Below are positions 56,292 through 64,000 of a stretch of DNA of 64,000 nt, in pieces. A program made the translations under genes and the position numbers. Under the pieces are notes generated by a model that was given only the letters and a program-made list of their open reading frames with translations, ran no database searches and was not told the DNA's origin. Origin of the DNA: a virus; IMG/VR virus record IMGVR_UViG_3300044835_000040, positions 1 through 64,000 of that record; one strand, 5' to 3'. Numbering within the stretch: position 1 is the first letter of the stretch; every line of letters begins with the position of its first letter.

Positions 56292-57380
56292 ATGACCGCA
56301 ACAGCAAGAGGCAGCCGGTACGGCCGTTGGGGTCGTTCGCTGCAGATCTTCGAGGCGTTCTCCGAATGGGGCAACGACCCGCGGGTCCAGGCCGCCGTTC
56401 AGGAGACGGAGACGCGAGCCGACTTCGCCGAATTCCTGATGGGCGCGATCCGTCAGACGATGCTCAAAGGCTACCTGTACGCGGCCCCGCAGTGGGACAA
56501 ATACATGGGGGTCGAGAGCGCGATCGACTTCCGCGAACACCGCAGCAAGGGTCTCGCGGGGATGTCTGGCATCCACCACGTCGGGGAGCTGGGCGAGTAC
56601 AAGGACATGCGGCGCGCCCGCAGGCCGGTCGCGGCATACGCCGTGGACACCTACGGCGCCACGTACTCGATCTCGCGGCACCTGATCATCAACGACGACA
56701 TGCGTCAGATCATGTCGACGACGCCTGAAGAGATGGGCAAGGCGATGGGCCGCTTCCTCGCGCGGACCGCTGTCGCTCTGATCGAAGGCAACCCGACTGC
56801 GCCTGACGGCAAACCCGTCTACAGCGTGGAACGCGGCAACGAAACGACGGAAGCCCTCTCGGAGGAATCTCTCGCGCTGATGTTCTCGGCGATGGAGAAC
56901 CAGTTCGACGAGAACGGCGACCAGATCACGCTGACGCCGCAGCTGCTGGCGGTCAAGAGCCTCACGCTGCAGCTGATCGCCAAGCGGATCGTCCGGTCGC
57001 AGGAGACCGGCACGAACATCACGTACACGGGCGGCACTGCCGGAGTCGGAACGACGCGGTTCGACAAGGGCAACGCCAACCCGCTCGCTGGGCTGCTGGA
57101 CGAGAACGAAGGCGTCATCCGGGACCCGTACTTCCAGGACCCGAACGACTACTACCTGTTCGCCAGCGCGGCCGATACTCCTGCGTTCATCATGGCGTTC
57201 CTCCAGGGCAACCGCGACCCGTTTCTCGGGATGCGCAACCCGGAGGCTCGCTCGGCGCTGCCGGGTGGCACGGACGACCCGTACTCGTTCGAGATCGACA
57301 CGATCGACTTCAAGATCCGGCACGACTTCGGCGCGGCTGTCGTCGAACCTCGCGCAACGGCTCGCGGCAAGGTGCCGTGA
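56292..57380 (+). CDS. major capsid protein
   Basis: A 362-residue protein with a GAGGAG site and leader rich in CAC/GAC. After a basic N-terminus come helices (LQIFEAFSEWGNDPRVQAAV), an E-loop/P-domain pattern (VAAYAVDTYGATYSISRHLI) and an A-domain with EEMGKAMGRFLARTAVALIE and a long beta-rich end (DPYSFEIDTIDFKIRHDFG). The length, order (protease, decoration, capsid) and central location fit the HK97-fold major capsid. Confidence 0.8.
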   Translation: MTATARGSRYGRWGRSLQIFEAFSEWGNDPRVQAAVQETETRADFAEFLMGAIRQTMLKGYLYAAPQWDKYMGVESAIDFREHRSKGLAGMSGIHHVGELGEYKDMRRARRPVAAYAVDTYGATYSISRHLIINDDMRQIMSTTPEEMGKAMGRFLARTAVALIEGNPTAPDGKPVYSVERGNETTEALSEESLALMFSAMENQFDENGDQITLTPQLLAVKSLTLQLIAKRIVRSQETGTNITYTGGTAGVGTTRFDKGNANPLAGLLDENEGVIRDPYFQDPNDYYLFASAADTPAFIMAFLQGNRDPFLGMRNPEARSALPGGTDDPYSFEIDTIDFKIRHDFGAAVVEPRATARGKVP

Positions 57381-57431
57381 GCCGAGACCCCCGGCAACCA
57401 CTACTTCAGGTCACGAGAGGAGCACACACAC

Positions 57432-58142
57432 ATGTCAGATACCGCTCTGCCGGGCGTCACGCTCGACCCTAAGAACGAGAGCGAGCTGGAGGCGGCGTTC
57501 GGCGTCACCTCCAACGCGGAGGAGCTGGTCCGCCAGAACCGTTCGCGTTACACCACGGAGCATCGGGCTGCGCTGACGCAGCAGGTCGACGTGGGTCTCA
57601 CGAGCGAGCTGTACGTGGGCAACCCCGAGCTGAAGCTGGACCCTGTGTCCGGCTCGATCGCCTGGGACTACGGCGCTTCACGGCAGCTGAAGTCGGAGCT
57701 GACGGACGCCGTGGGTCACGAGATCGAGGCGGCGGTCGTGCGCGGCTCGGGCAGCCGGGCCGTGATCAGCTACGTCTACCCCTCCGGCCGCGGTTCGCTG
57801 GAGAAGGACGTGATCCCGTTCGCGCAGGTGTTCGGCACGGCTGAGCAGAAGGCCAGCGCCAAGAAGGACGCGACGCCGACCGAGGCCGCGAACAGCGTGC
57901 TCGGCGACGCCGAGACCGAGGCGGGCAAGCTGATCTCCGAGGCCAAAGCCGAGGCGGCGAAGGTCGTCCAGGACGCCAAGGACGAGATCGCGAAGCTGAT
58001 CTCCGAGGCCGAGGCCGAGGCGCAGAAGATCCGCGAAAAGGCCGCGGAGGAGGCGCCGAAGGTCGCGGAGGAGGCCGCCGCTGAGGCCGCGAAGGGCGAG
58101 GGTGGCAAACCCGCCAAACGTGGCGGCAGGAAAGCGTCCTAG
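57432..58142 (+). CDS. head-associated protein with Ala/Glu coiled-coil tail, 236 aa
   Basis: Directly after the capsid gene, with a GAGAGGAG site. Residues 1-140 are a mixed domain (LYVGNPELKLDPVSGSIAWD). Residues 145-225 are an Ala/Glu/Lys repeat helix (AETEAGKLISEAKAEAAKVV), ending in basic KPAKRGGRKAS. Could be a minor capsid or head-tail joining protein. Function inferred from position. Confidence 0.55.
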   Translation: MSDTALPGVTLDPKNESELEAAFGVTSNAEELVRQNRSRYTTEHRAALTQQVDVGLTSELYVGNPELKLDPVSGSIAWDYGASRQLKSELTDAVGHEIEAAVVRGSGSRAVISYVYPSGRGSLEKDVIPFAQVFGTAEQKASAKKDATPTEAANSVLGDAETEAGKLISEAKAEAAKVVQDAKDEIAKLISEAEAEAQKIREKAAEEAPKVAEEAAAEAAKGEGGKPAKRGGRKAS

Positions 58143-58176
58143 CCGGGCGGCCACTGGGCCGTGATGAGTCGTTTCC

Positions 58177-58202
58177 GACGGGGCGCCCGAGTGCGCCCCG
58201 TC
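58177..58202 (+). terminator. perfect 10-bp hairpin after capsid operon
   Basis: GACGGGGCGC (58177-58186), loop CCGAGT, GCGCCCCGTC (58193-58202). No T-run follows, so it may act as a processing or attenuating hairpin more than a full stop, reducing transcription from the abundant capsid genes into connector genes. Confidence 0.45.
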
Positions 58203-58220
58203 GTCGTCTGAGGAGCCGTG

Positions 58221-58874
58221 ATGCAAGCACCTACCCCCGCCGAAATCCGTAGCTGGACCCCTCAGATGAACTGGGCGGAATACGACTACGAGGCGCCGCA
58301 CACGTCGACGGCGATCGACCCGTTGGTGCTGGAGGTGGGACTGGCGTGCGATTACGTGGCGTGGGTCTCGGGCCGTCCGTTGGACGCGACGATGCCTCCG
58401 GCGCTCGAACGCGCGGCGCAGAAGGCGGTGGTGCTGCGCACGATCCAGCAGGTGATCCAGGAGTCCGGCGAACAGCAGGAAGACCTGTTTGCGGGCACGA
58501 CGCTGAAAGGCTTTAGCGTGACGGGCTACGCCGAGCAGTATGTCGAGGTCGGCGAGGCCGAGCAGGCTCACCGCAAGGGGATGATGATCAACCCGCAGCC
58601 GGAGCTGAACCGGCTGCTGTGGATGCTCGTGACGCCGCAGCAGCTCGGCTGGTGGCGGGCGTTCCTCTCGGAAGGCGGGATCCCTGCGTACGGCGTGGTG
58701 GAGATGGACTGGAGCGGCGCGAACCGCTACGGCGGCTACGCGGGCATCATGGAGGGCGGCCTGCCGGGTGACTACCCCGGCTATGGCGGCTTGGAGGGCG
58801 AGGGCTGGCCGGGGCTGGGCGCTTGGCCTGCGATGGGGAGCTACCCCGGAATGGTGCTTGGCGGTGGGATATGA
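58221..58874 (+). CDS. head-tail connector protein
   Basis: I use the ATG at 58221 after GAGGAGCC; a GTG directly precedes it. Residues 1-130 are mainly helical with PPALERAAQKAVVLRTIQQV, as in phage gp6/gp15-type connectors that bind the portal. The C-terminal 60 residues are Gly/Tyr/Pro-rich (GGYAGIMEGGLPGDYPGYGG), probably disordered. Assigned mainly by order: capsid, connector, closure, gp10-like, completion, sheath. Confidence 0.6.
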   Translation: MQAPTPAEIRSWTPQMNWAEYDYEAPHTSTAIDPLVLEVGLACDYVAWVSGRPLDATMPPALERAAQKAVVLRTIQQVIQESGEQQEDLFAGTTLKGFSVTGYAEQYVEVGEAEQAHRKGMMINPQPELNRLLWMLVTPQQLGWWRAFLSEGGIPAYGVVEMDWSGANRYGGYAGIMEGGLPGDYPGYGGLEGEGWPGLGAWPAMGSYPGMVLGGGI

Positions 58875-59434
58875 GCCTCCGGTCTGCGTGCGTGGATCAG
58901 GCTCGCGCGGTCTACGAGGTCGAGGACGTGACGCAGCCGTGGATCGAGGGCGAACCGGAGTCTCAGCAGGAGCTGGGGCCGTGGTTCGCTTGCCGGTTGA
59001 CAGTCGCGGAGCCGACTGAGGGGACGGGCATCGCGGGGATGCGTGGGCTGGCGGGCCGCGGCTATCACCGCCTGGAAGGGACCGCCAAACTGCTGATGCT
59101 GAACGTGTTCGTCGACGGTTCGTCGGTCACCGACGACACGCCAGGGATCGGGCATTTCATCGCGTTCGACGACGGCATGATGCTGCAGGTCAAGAGCACG
59201 GCGTCGCCGGATGAAGTCTGGCATGTCGCGTCGGGGATCATGCCGATCCGCAAGAAGCGCGGCCGAGCGATCGGCTACCAGTGCGAGCTGCGGCGCGCCC
59301 GCGAGCCTCGTGTCACCACGGGCGTGCTACCGGCGGCGGGGACGCCGGAGCCGGAACCGCTCGTCGGCGTGGTGCGCGAGCGTGCGCGAGGGATCCTGGA
59401 CATCCCGCCGGAGGATCGGGAGGTCGGGTACTGA
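58871..59434 (+). CDS. head closure/minor structural protein, 187 aa
   Basis: ATGA overlap with the connector gene. Beta-rich N-terminal half with LLMLNVFVDGSSVTDDTPGI and MLQVKSTASPDEVWHVASGI, which fits small-barrel head-closure proteins. A basic C-terminal tail follows. By position the second head completion protein. Confidence 0.5.
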   Translation: MSLRSACVDQARAVYEVEDVTQPWIEGEPESQQELGPWFACRLTVAEPTEGTGIAGMRGLAGRGYHRLEGTAKLLMLNVFVDGSSVTDDTPGIGHFIAFDDGMMLQVKSTASPDEVWHVASGIMPIRKKRGRAIGYQCELRRAREPRVTTGVLPAAGTPEPEPLVGVVRERARGILDIPPEDREVGY

Positions 59435-59961
59435 TGGGCTACACGCAGAAGGGCGACCTTGTGGCCTTGTTCGACCCGGAGCTGGCACGCCGGACGGTCC
59501 GCCTGATGGCCGAGCGGGGCGGCGAGGCGCTGCTGGTGCGGGTGACCGATAACACGCCGGTCTCCTATCACGGGCTCGCGCTGCAGTACGGCGGCTTCGG
59601 GCATGAGCTTCAGCGCGCGCCCGGCACGTTGAAGCGCAGTTGGCGCAAGCATCCGGCGGAACCGTCGCACGATCGCGTGAACGGCGGCTGGCGGGTGGAG
59701 GTCGACTCGTCTGACCCGATCGCGGCGTACGTGGAGTGGGACACGCGGCCGCACGTGATCATGCCGAAGCTGCCGGGCGGCCGGTTGCGCTTTAGGACGT
59801 GGCCGACGGGGGAGGTGGTGTACGCGAAGGTGGTGCACCATCCTGGGACGACGGGCCAGCACATGATGGGGCTGGCCGTGCACGCGATCCAGCTTGGCTT
59901 CGAGGAGATCGTCTCGCCGGAGCTGCACGAGTGGGCGCGGCGCGCGGAGGCGAAAGCGTAG
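59434..59961 (+). CDS. HK97 gp10-like head-tail/tail completion protein
   Basis: TGATG overlap. The 175-residue product contains PIAAYVEWDTRPHVIMPK then LRFRTWPTGEVVYAKVVHHP and GTTGQHMM. This is the characteristic order of HK97 gp10-like proteins (Y-x-EyGT-x-PH-I-P, then V-HPGT-G-x-PF). These proteins bridge connector and tail. Confidence 0.75.
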   Translation: MGYTQKGDLVALFDPELARRTVRLMAERGGEALLVRVTDNTPVSYHGLALQYGGFGHELQRAPGTLKRSWRKHPAEPSHDRVNGGWRVEVDSSDPIAAYVEWDTRPHVIMPKLPGGRLRFRTWPTGEVVYAKVVHHPGTTGQHMMGLAVHAIQLGFEEIVSPELHEWARRAEAKA

Positions 59962-60549
59962 ATGCGGAATCAGGAAGATGCGATCCGGTCGGTCCGTCGC
60001 TACGTGGGTAGCGCGCTCGGCTCACCGCCGTGGCGGGTGCGGATGAGGATGGACGGCCGGTTCCAGCGGCCGACGGCGCTGGTGCAGGACACTTCGCCTG
60101 CTGGCTGGACCGCGGGCGGCGTGGAGACTGTGGCCGGGGGGATGCAGCTGTCGATCCAGCTGTTCCCGCCGATCGCCAGCTCGGGCACCGAAAACCAGCT
60201 GCTCGCGCAGCGTGCCGCGGATCAGCTGTCGGACGCGATCATCATGGGCGTGGTGGACGCGCACGACTCGTCGGTGCGCGGCTACAGGGAGCTGATCCCG
60301 CTCTGGAGCTACACCGATGAAGACGGCGATCCGCTGCCGCTCGGGATGCGAGCGACGAAGCGCACCCCGAAGGATTTCCTGCGTGTGATGCCCGGATGGT
60401 CGTTCCAGGCGATCCCCGAGGCGCCCGACGATCAGCTGTTCGTCGCCCTCGGAGACTTGCGCGTGCAGTGGTTCAGGAACGCGGGGCTGGCCGAAGATGG
60501 CGCCCTGTTGCAGAGCGTGCCGATCGACGTGAAATCTACTGTCGGGTAG
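59962..60549 (+). CDS. tail completion/terminator-like protein, 195 aa
   Basis: The ATG directly follows the previous stop. It is beta-alpha-beta, with ENQLLAQRAADQLSDAIIMG as a central helix and VMPGWSFQAIPEAPDDQLFV and DLRVQWFRN strands, the pattern of tail terminators (gpU/gp17-like) that cap the tube. Its place just before sheath and tube supports this. Not certain. Confidence 0.55.
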   Translation: MRNQEDAIRSVRRYVGSALGSPPWRVRMRMDGRFQRPTALVQDTSPAGWTAGGVETVAGGMQLSIQLFPPIASSGTENQLLAQRAADQLSDAIIMGVVDAHDSSVRGYRELIPLWSYTDEDGDPLPLGMRATKRTPKDFLRVMPGWSFQAIPEAPDDQLFVALGDLRVQWFRNAGLAEDGALLQSVPIDVKSTVG

Positions 60550-60561
60550 ACCTGCAGGCTT

Positions 60562-60582
60562 TTAGAAATGCTGGGCTACCCT
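60562..60582 (+). promoter_or_regulatory. class B (late) promoter element 7 (weak)
   Basis: TTAGAA (60562-60567), nine bases, TACCCT (60577-60582). Unlike the other copies it is not at a leaderless start: the next plausible gene begins about 67 bases downstream. It could boost sheath and tube transcription. Confidence 0.45.
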
Positions 60583-60649
60583 CCGACGGACACCTGCTGG
60601 AACGCGCCGAAGTCGACGTGACCGAGATCGTCTGAGAGTGAGAGACCAC

Positions 60650-61102
60650 ATGGCAGAGACAACTTCACCGGGCAGCAAACGGAGTCGCGCGAAAGCGAAG
60701 GGCTCTGAGGAGGAGAACGCTGCCACGGAGGCGTCGGAGGAGACGACCGGTGTCGAGACTCAGGATGCCGAGCAGGACGCTTCACAGGGCGACGGCGAGA
60801 GCAGCGCCGATGCTCAGGCGGGCGACGGCGAGCAGACGCCGGAGCCGCCCGCGGCATCCGACCCGCAGGGCGCTGGCCCGGCCGATGCGGGTGAGGCAGT
60901 TGATGTGAGCGAGGGCGGGGAGGTCTCCCACGCCGTGCTGCTCGCCAACCCCCAGCTTCTCGGTGACTACCCGCCGGAAGCGGTGCGAGGCGTCCTGTCG
61001 GGCGCAGCTGACCCAATCAGCGTCGGGGACGCCAGGACGGCCGTCGCGTCGTTCCTGGAGAGCCCCGTCGTGCCCGAGCCTACATCGACTGAGGAGGCGT
61101 AG
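60650..61102 (+). CDS. acidic disordered protein before tail sheath, 150 aa
   Basis: ATG 60650; GTG 60638 is an in-frame alternative, and neither has a strong site. The first 90 residues are Glu/Ala/Ser/Gln-rich and disordered. The last 50 form a small helical domain (LLANPQLLGDYPPEAVRGVL). May be an assembly factor for the sheath; assigned by position only. Confidence 0.5.
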   Translation: MAETTSPGSKRSRAKAKGSEEENAATEASEETTGVETQDAEQDASQGDGESSADAQAGDGEQTPEPPAASDPQGAGPADAGEAVDVSEGGEVSHAVLLANPQLLGDYPPEAVRGVLSGAADPISVGDARTAVASFLESPVVPEPTSTEEA

Positions 61103-61108
61103 CCCGAG

Positions 61109-62608
61109 ATGAGCGGAACCTTCAACCCGACGGCGCTGCCCGATCTACCGGGTGTGTACACGCGTTACTCGGCGGCACCGTCGACCGCGCTGCCGCCTTC
61201 GCCCGGTGGGATCGTCGCGGTCCCGATCGTCCACGACTGGGGGCCTGCGAACACGCTCGTGTTCGTCCCGTCGTTCGGCGAATTCGAGAACATCTTCGGC
61301 GAAGACGACACGGTTGGCCGCCGTGCGATCTTCGATGCGTTCCGCGGTGAGGGCCTGGAGGGGCTGGGCGGCGCCTCCGGCGTGTACGTCGTGCGGATGG
61401 CGGCGAGCACCGCTGCGGCGGGCGCGGTCATCCTCAAAAATCCCGCCAAAGCGGCAGCGGTCTCGATCAAAGCCCGCTACAAAGGCACGCGCGGCAACCG
61501 GCTGCAGATCCTCGCCGGGCCGGTCGTCGAAGGCAAACAGACGATCACGATCCTGGACGGCACTGCCGAACTGGAATCGTTCACGATCGTGCTGGCCGAA
61601 AGTGGCTCGCTGCAGAACCTCGTGAGCACCATCAACGCGGTTTCGCTGTGGGTCGAAGCGTCGCTGACGGCCGAGGGTTCGACGGGGCTGGAACCGGCCA
61701 CGTCGCCGCTCACGGGCGGCCTGGACGGCTCGACGGGCCTGACGGGCACGGACTGGCTGAGCAACGCGAACCTGCTCAACAATGTCGACTTCGCGATCTT
61801 CGCGCCGTACGACCTGCCGTGGGAACCGGGCGAACCGGGTGTCGCGGTCAGGGCGACGATCAACTCGCTGAAGGCGTGGCGTGCCGAACAGGCCAAAGGC
61901 GGCCACCGGTTCGAGATCGTGTTCGGCGGCGCGCTCGAAGAGGACCCGGCGACCGCGATCCTGCGCGCGCAGGAACTGAACGACTCGCCCGTGATGACGG
62001 TCGGCGGGCCGGGTGTGCTGGACGAACTGTTCGGCAAGCGCTCCAGCTCGCAGCTCGCTCCCCGGTACGCCGGGATCCGCGCGCAGCGCGGGGAGACCGA
62101 GAACGCCGACTTCGCTCGGCTCTCGGGCTGCGTCCCGCTCCCGAAGTCCAGCGGCGCGGGCGTCACGTTGACGGAGGTCGAGTCGATGGTGCACGCGGGC
62201 GTGATCTCGCTGCAGCGTGACCGGTACGCCCCGGCGCCTTGCCGGATCGTCAAGGAGGTCACGACGTGGGCACCCGCGCCGCGGACTCCTGCCGAGGCCG
62301 AAAAGCCTCGGGCGATCTACGGTCGGCCGAAGAACGTGATGTCGATGCAGCAGTTCGCCAACGAAGCGGAGGAGCTGCTGGAGACCACGATGATCGGCAA
62401 GACGGTCGTGAACGATGCGACGCGGGCGGCTGCGGCCGCACGGGTGCTGACGCTCGGGCAGAACCGCATCAAATCGGGTGCTTTCCAGGCTGGCTTCAAG
62501 GTCACTCCGGAACCCGGATCGAACAGCGATGAGTTCATCAAGCTGGCGATCGAAATTCCGTTCGGGCGGGCGCTGGCGCAGCTGTTCCTCGACGCCACCG
62601 TGAGCTAG
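61109..62608 (+). CDS. tail sheath protein
   Basis: A 499-residue protein with a GAGGAGGCG site upstream. The N-terminus PDLPGVYTRYSAAPSTALPP and the segment GGIVAVPIVHDWGPANTLVF correspond to PBSX XkdK-like contractile sheath proteins. Residues about 100-210 are a beta domain, and the C-terminus has KSGAFQAGFKVTPEPGSNSD and IEIPFGRALAQLFLDATVS, the conserved handle strands that interlock subunits. Presence of a sheath defines the phage as contractile-tailed. Confidence 0.85.
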   Translation: MSGTFNPTALPDLPGVYTRYSAAPSTALPPSPGGIVAVPIVHDWGPANTLVFVPSFGEFENIFGEDDTVGRRAIFDAFRGEGLEGLGGASGVYVVRMAASTAAAGAVILKNPAKAAAVSIKARYKGTRGNRLQILAGPVVEGKQTITILDGTAELESFTIVLAESGSLQNLVSTINAVSLWVEASLTAEGSTGLEPATSPLTGGLDGSTGLTGTDWLSNANLLNNVDFAIFAPYDLPWEPGEPGVAVRATINSLKAWRAEQAKGGHRFEIVFGGALEEDPATAILRAQELNDSPVMTVGGPGVLDELFGKRSSSQLAPRYAGIRAQRGETENADFARLSGCVPLPKSSGAGVTLTEVESMVHAGVISLQRDRYAPAPCRIVKEVTTWAPAPRTPAEAEKPRAIYGRPKNVMSMQQFANEAEELLETTMIGKTVVNDATRAAAAARVLTLGQNRIKSGAFQAGFKVTPEPGSNSDEFIKLAIEIPFGRALAQLFLDATVS

Positions 62609-62639
62609 TTCACACGATCTCTAGAGAGGACTGACACAC

Positions 62640-63221
62640 ATGAGCGCAAGGCCCGGAATCGTCCCCCTCACTCCGCAGGAGAACGCGACCCTGAACGAAG
62701 CCCTGTGGCGGATCGGCGGGATGCACGGCCGCGTTCTCGACGCGAACGGCAACCTGCTGCACGAGGCGATCTCGCTCGCTGCTGACGTGAACATCGGGAA
62801 AATCTCGGTGGCTCTCGCGGGCACCGACCGAACCGGCTTCAAGCCGGGCCGTCAGACCCGTGAAGGTACGTTGACGGTGCAGAAGCTCGACACCGCCTGG
62901 GAGATGCAGGTCTACAAGTGGATGTCTCTCACGCTGGATGAACAGCGCGAAAAACGAGGCACGAACGAAGCGCTGATGCGCCCGTTCTCGCTGATGATCG
63001 AACACGACGATCCCGGCGCGCTCGGCCTGGAGAAGTGGCAGGTCGACGGGTGCTTGATCTGGCAGATGGGGATCGCGATGAACATCGGCGAAGAACTGAT
63101 GCAGAAACAGATCCCGATCACCTGGGAGCGCGAGACGCCGCTGAACGCGTTCGTGCGCACCGGGTCCATCGAACCGAACGGGCTGCCCGCGGTCAGATAT
63201 GTGGGGGCTTTGGACGGCTGA
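62640..63221 (+). CDS. tail tube protein, XkdM-like
   Basis: A 193-residue protein with GAGAGGACTG upstream, immediately after the sheath gene as in most myoviruses. It shows the beta-rich tube fold with HGRVLDANGNLLHEAISLAA, KISVALAGTDRTGFKPGRQT and FSLMIEHDDPGALGLEKWQV. It forms the inner tail tube. Its stop shares one base with the homing-nuclease start. Confidence 0.8.
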   Translation: MSARPGIVPLTPQENATLNEALWRIGGMHGRVLDANGNLLHEAISLAADVNIGKISVALAGTDRTGFKPGRQTREGTLTVQKLDTAWEMQVYKWMSLTLDEQREKRGTNEALMRPFSLMIEHDDPGALGLEKWQVDGCLIWQMGIAMNIGEELMQKQIPITWERETPLNAFVRTGSIEPNGLPAVRYVGALDG

Positions 63222-63751
63222 TGCCTGACGGCGAGCGCATCGAGCGTCGTCGGCGCATCGCCCGTGAGAGTTACCACCGCTGTCGCGAGCAGAAAGGGCT
63301 ACCCCGCCGCGGGTCCAATCCTGAGCTGTTCATCGGCACGGGCGAGTTCGTCAATGACGGCTGGCTGAGCGGCTTCATCGACGGCGAGGGCGCGTTCGGC
63401 GGTCACCAGCACCGCTCCGGCGCGTGGGAACCGCGCTTCACGCTGACGCAGCGTGACGATGACTACGCTCTACTCCGGCGCATCGCTGCCGAGCTGGGCG
63501 GCAATCTCTACGTCCAGAAGGCCCGCGGCGCCTCGCGCCCTGTCGCTCGCTGGCATTGCGCTAGCAAGGCGTCGATGCTGCGGCTGGTCGAGTACCTGGA
63601 TCGGTTCCCGCTGAGGTCGCGCAAGCGGCATGAGTACGAACTGTGGCGCTCCGCGGTGCTGATCTATTCGGCCGAGGGTCGGAATGCTCCCGAGCTAAAC
63701 GATCTCGGCCACCGGTTCGTCGCGCTTCGCGACTACCGGGGGAGGGCGTAG
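63221..63751 (+). CDS. LAGLIDADG homing endonuclease
   Basis: A 176-residue protein inserted between the tube gene and the next tail gene. WLSGFIDGEGAF (48-59) is the LAGLIDADG helix, followed by FTLTQRDDDYALLRRIAAEL and a second half-domain with HCASKASMLRLVEYLDRFPL. Single-motif members act as dimers. It is free-standing, and both neighbours keep one-base overlaps, so it has integrated neatly into the operon. Confidence 0.8.
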   Translation: MPDGERIERRRRIARESYHRCREQKGLPRRGSNPELFIGTGEFVNDGWLSGFIDGEGAFGGHQHRSGAWEPRFTLTQRDDDYALLRRIAAELGGNLYVQKARGASRPVARWHCASKASMLRLVEYLDRFPLRSRKRHEYELWRSAVLIYSAEGRNAPELNDLGHRFVALRDYRGRA

Positions 63752-64000
63752 TGGTCGACTCGGCCGCCGTCCTGCTGGAGCTGCGCGGCCGACTCGCCGA
63801 GAAGCCGTCGTGGGGGCGCCAGGACCTACTGGTCCTGATCGCCGAGCTGGAAGTGCAGCACCGTGTCGACGAGGACGAGTTGGAACGGGCGCTTCGGCTG
63901 GTCCAGCCGACGTTGATGGACACGCTTTTCAACAGACTTCCCGCGCTCGCGCGGGCTGCAATGGTCGCACCGGCCCCTGACGACGGCGAGCAGATCGCTG
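63751..64000 (+). CDS. partial gene after tail tube, tail assembly chaperone candidate
   Basis: GTG overlaps the preceding stop by one base, and the frame is open to the end of the window (83 codons). Helical, acidic N-terminus with LLVLIAELEVQHRVDEDELE. By position it may be a tail assembly chaperone, a gene often made with a frameshifted longer form, but the relevant part is beyond the window. Confidence 0.45.
   Translation, partial: MVDSAAVLLELRGRLAEKPSWGRQDLLVLIAELEVQHRVDEDELERALRLVQPTLMDTLFNRLPALARAAMVAPAPDDGEQIA

Noticed and set aside
53518-56307. 929-codon open frame on the minus strand
   Set aside because: Antisense to the peptidoglycan-binding protein, the protease/scaffold and the decoration gene, all well supported on the plus strand. 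No ribosome-binding site or promoter on the minus strand.
60568-60627. Short frame overlapping class B element 7
   Set aside because: Its start codon lies within the promoter element itself, upstream of the predicted transcript start, so it would not be translated from that transcript.
1-64000. Integrase, attachment sites, excisionase or other lysogeny genes
   Set aside because: None recognised. The tRNA-Lys is phage-encoded and is not part of a visible duplicated attachment core, so lysogeny cannot be judged from this window.
63751-64000. Programmed frameshift of tail assembly chaperones
   Set aside because: The candidate gene is cut by the window end, and no slippery run is visible in the available part.

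Overview
The window is about 64 kb of a high-GC (roughly 65%) tailed-phage genome or prophage. All of the roughly 97 genes I accept lie on the plus strand. They are packed with stop/start overlaps such as ATGA and TGATG, and no intergenic gap exceeds about 155 bases. A tail sheath and tail tube of the PBSX XkdK/XkdM type indicate a contractile tail (myovirus morphology). Actinobacterial character is suggested, not proven, by the GC content, many apparently leaderless GTG/ATG starts, a DUF5925-type AAA ATPase and a small family common in actinobacteria (48888-49286). No integrase, DNA polymerase or recognisable endolysin is present, so the window is only part of a larger genome. It opens inside an MT-A70-type adenine methyltransferase and closes inside a gene after the tail tube.

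Layout. 0-13.7 kb: many small early-type genes, mostly unknown, including zinc-ribbon proteins, ribbon-helix-helix and winged-helix candidates and the AAA ATPase. 14-16.3 kb: a papain-like protease coupled to a metallophosphoesterase, then a coiled-coil protein. 16.3-22.9 kb: tRNA-Lys, a coiled-coil DNA-binding candidate, an HNH nuclease, more small genes, a SAM methyltransferase and a HAD phosphatase. 22.9-28.2 kb: terminase large subunit, then a tail-fibre block (beta-rich protein, collagen-like protein, glycoside-hydrolase-like protein). 28.2-34.6 kb: a second early-type block with a 1011-residue unknown protein. 34.6-48.4 kb: portal, a regulatory locus, three membrane proteins, a MuF/kinase-like/ADP-ribosyltransferase protein, a NUDIX/zeta-kinase protein and an 1873-residue repeat protein. 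48.4-51.4 kb: a third early-type block ending with a DUF932-like protein. 51.5-64 kb: tagged virion proteins, protease/scaffold, decoration protein, major capsid, head-tail completion proteins, sheath, tube and a LAGLIDADG nuclease.

Regulation stands out. Class A promoters are sigma70-like with a palindromic operator (GCGACCGATGGTCGC or a variant), usually between -35 and -10, a conserved transcript start CAACCGAT and the leader GGAGGTGCGAGATG. They precede early-type genes, including those placed as islands among late genes. Class B elements, [AT]TAGGA-N9-TAnnnT, precede virion genes that mostly start with no leader. A class B element also precedes an intergenic segment at 37398-37486 that looks like a small RNA. 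Its hairpin loop is the exact complement of the class A leader, including the Shine-Dalgarno and the first two bases of the start codon. My inference is a late-expressed antisense RNA that shuts down translation of early messages. This is the most interesting candidate system here.

A second theme is the 38.6-54.4 kb virion block. Several large proteins share a short HPRDRxGKF-like motif and carry effector-like domains (ADP-ribosyltransferase, HipA/PI3K-like kinase, NUDIX, zeta-type kinase, peptidoglycan binding, tandem beta-rich repeats). They are candidates for internal head proteins injected with the DNA.
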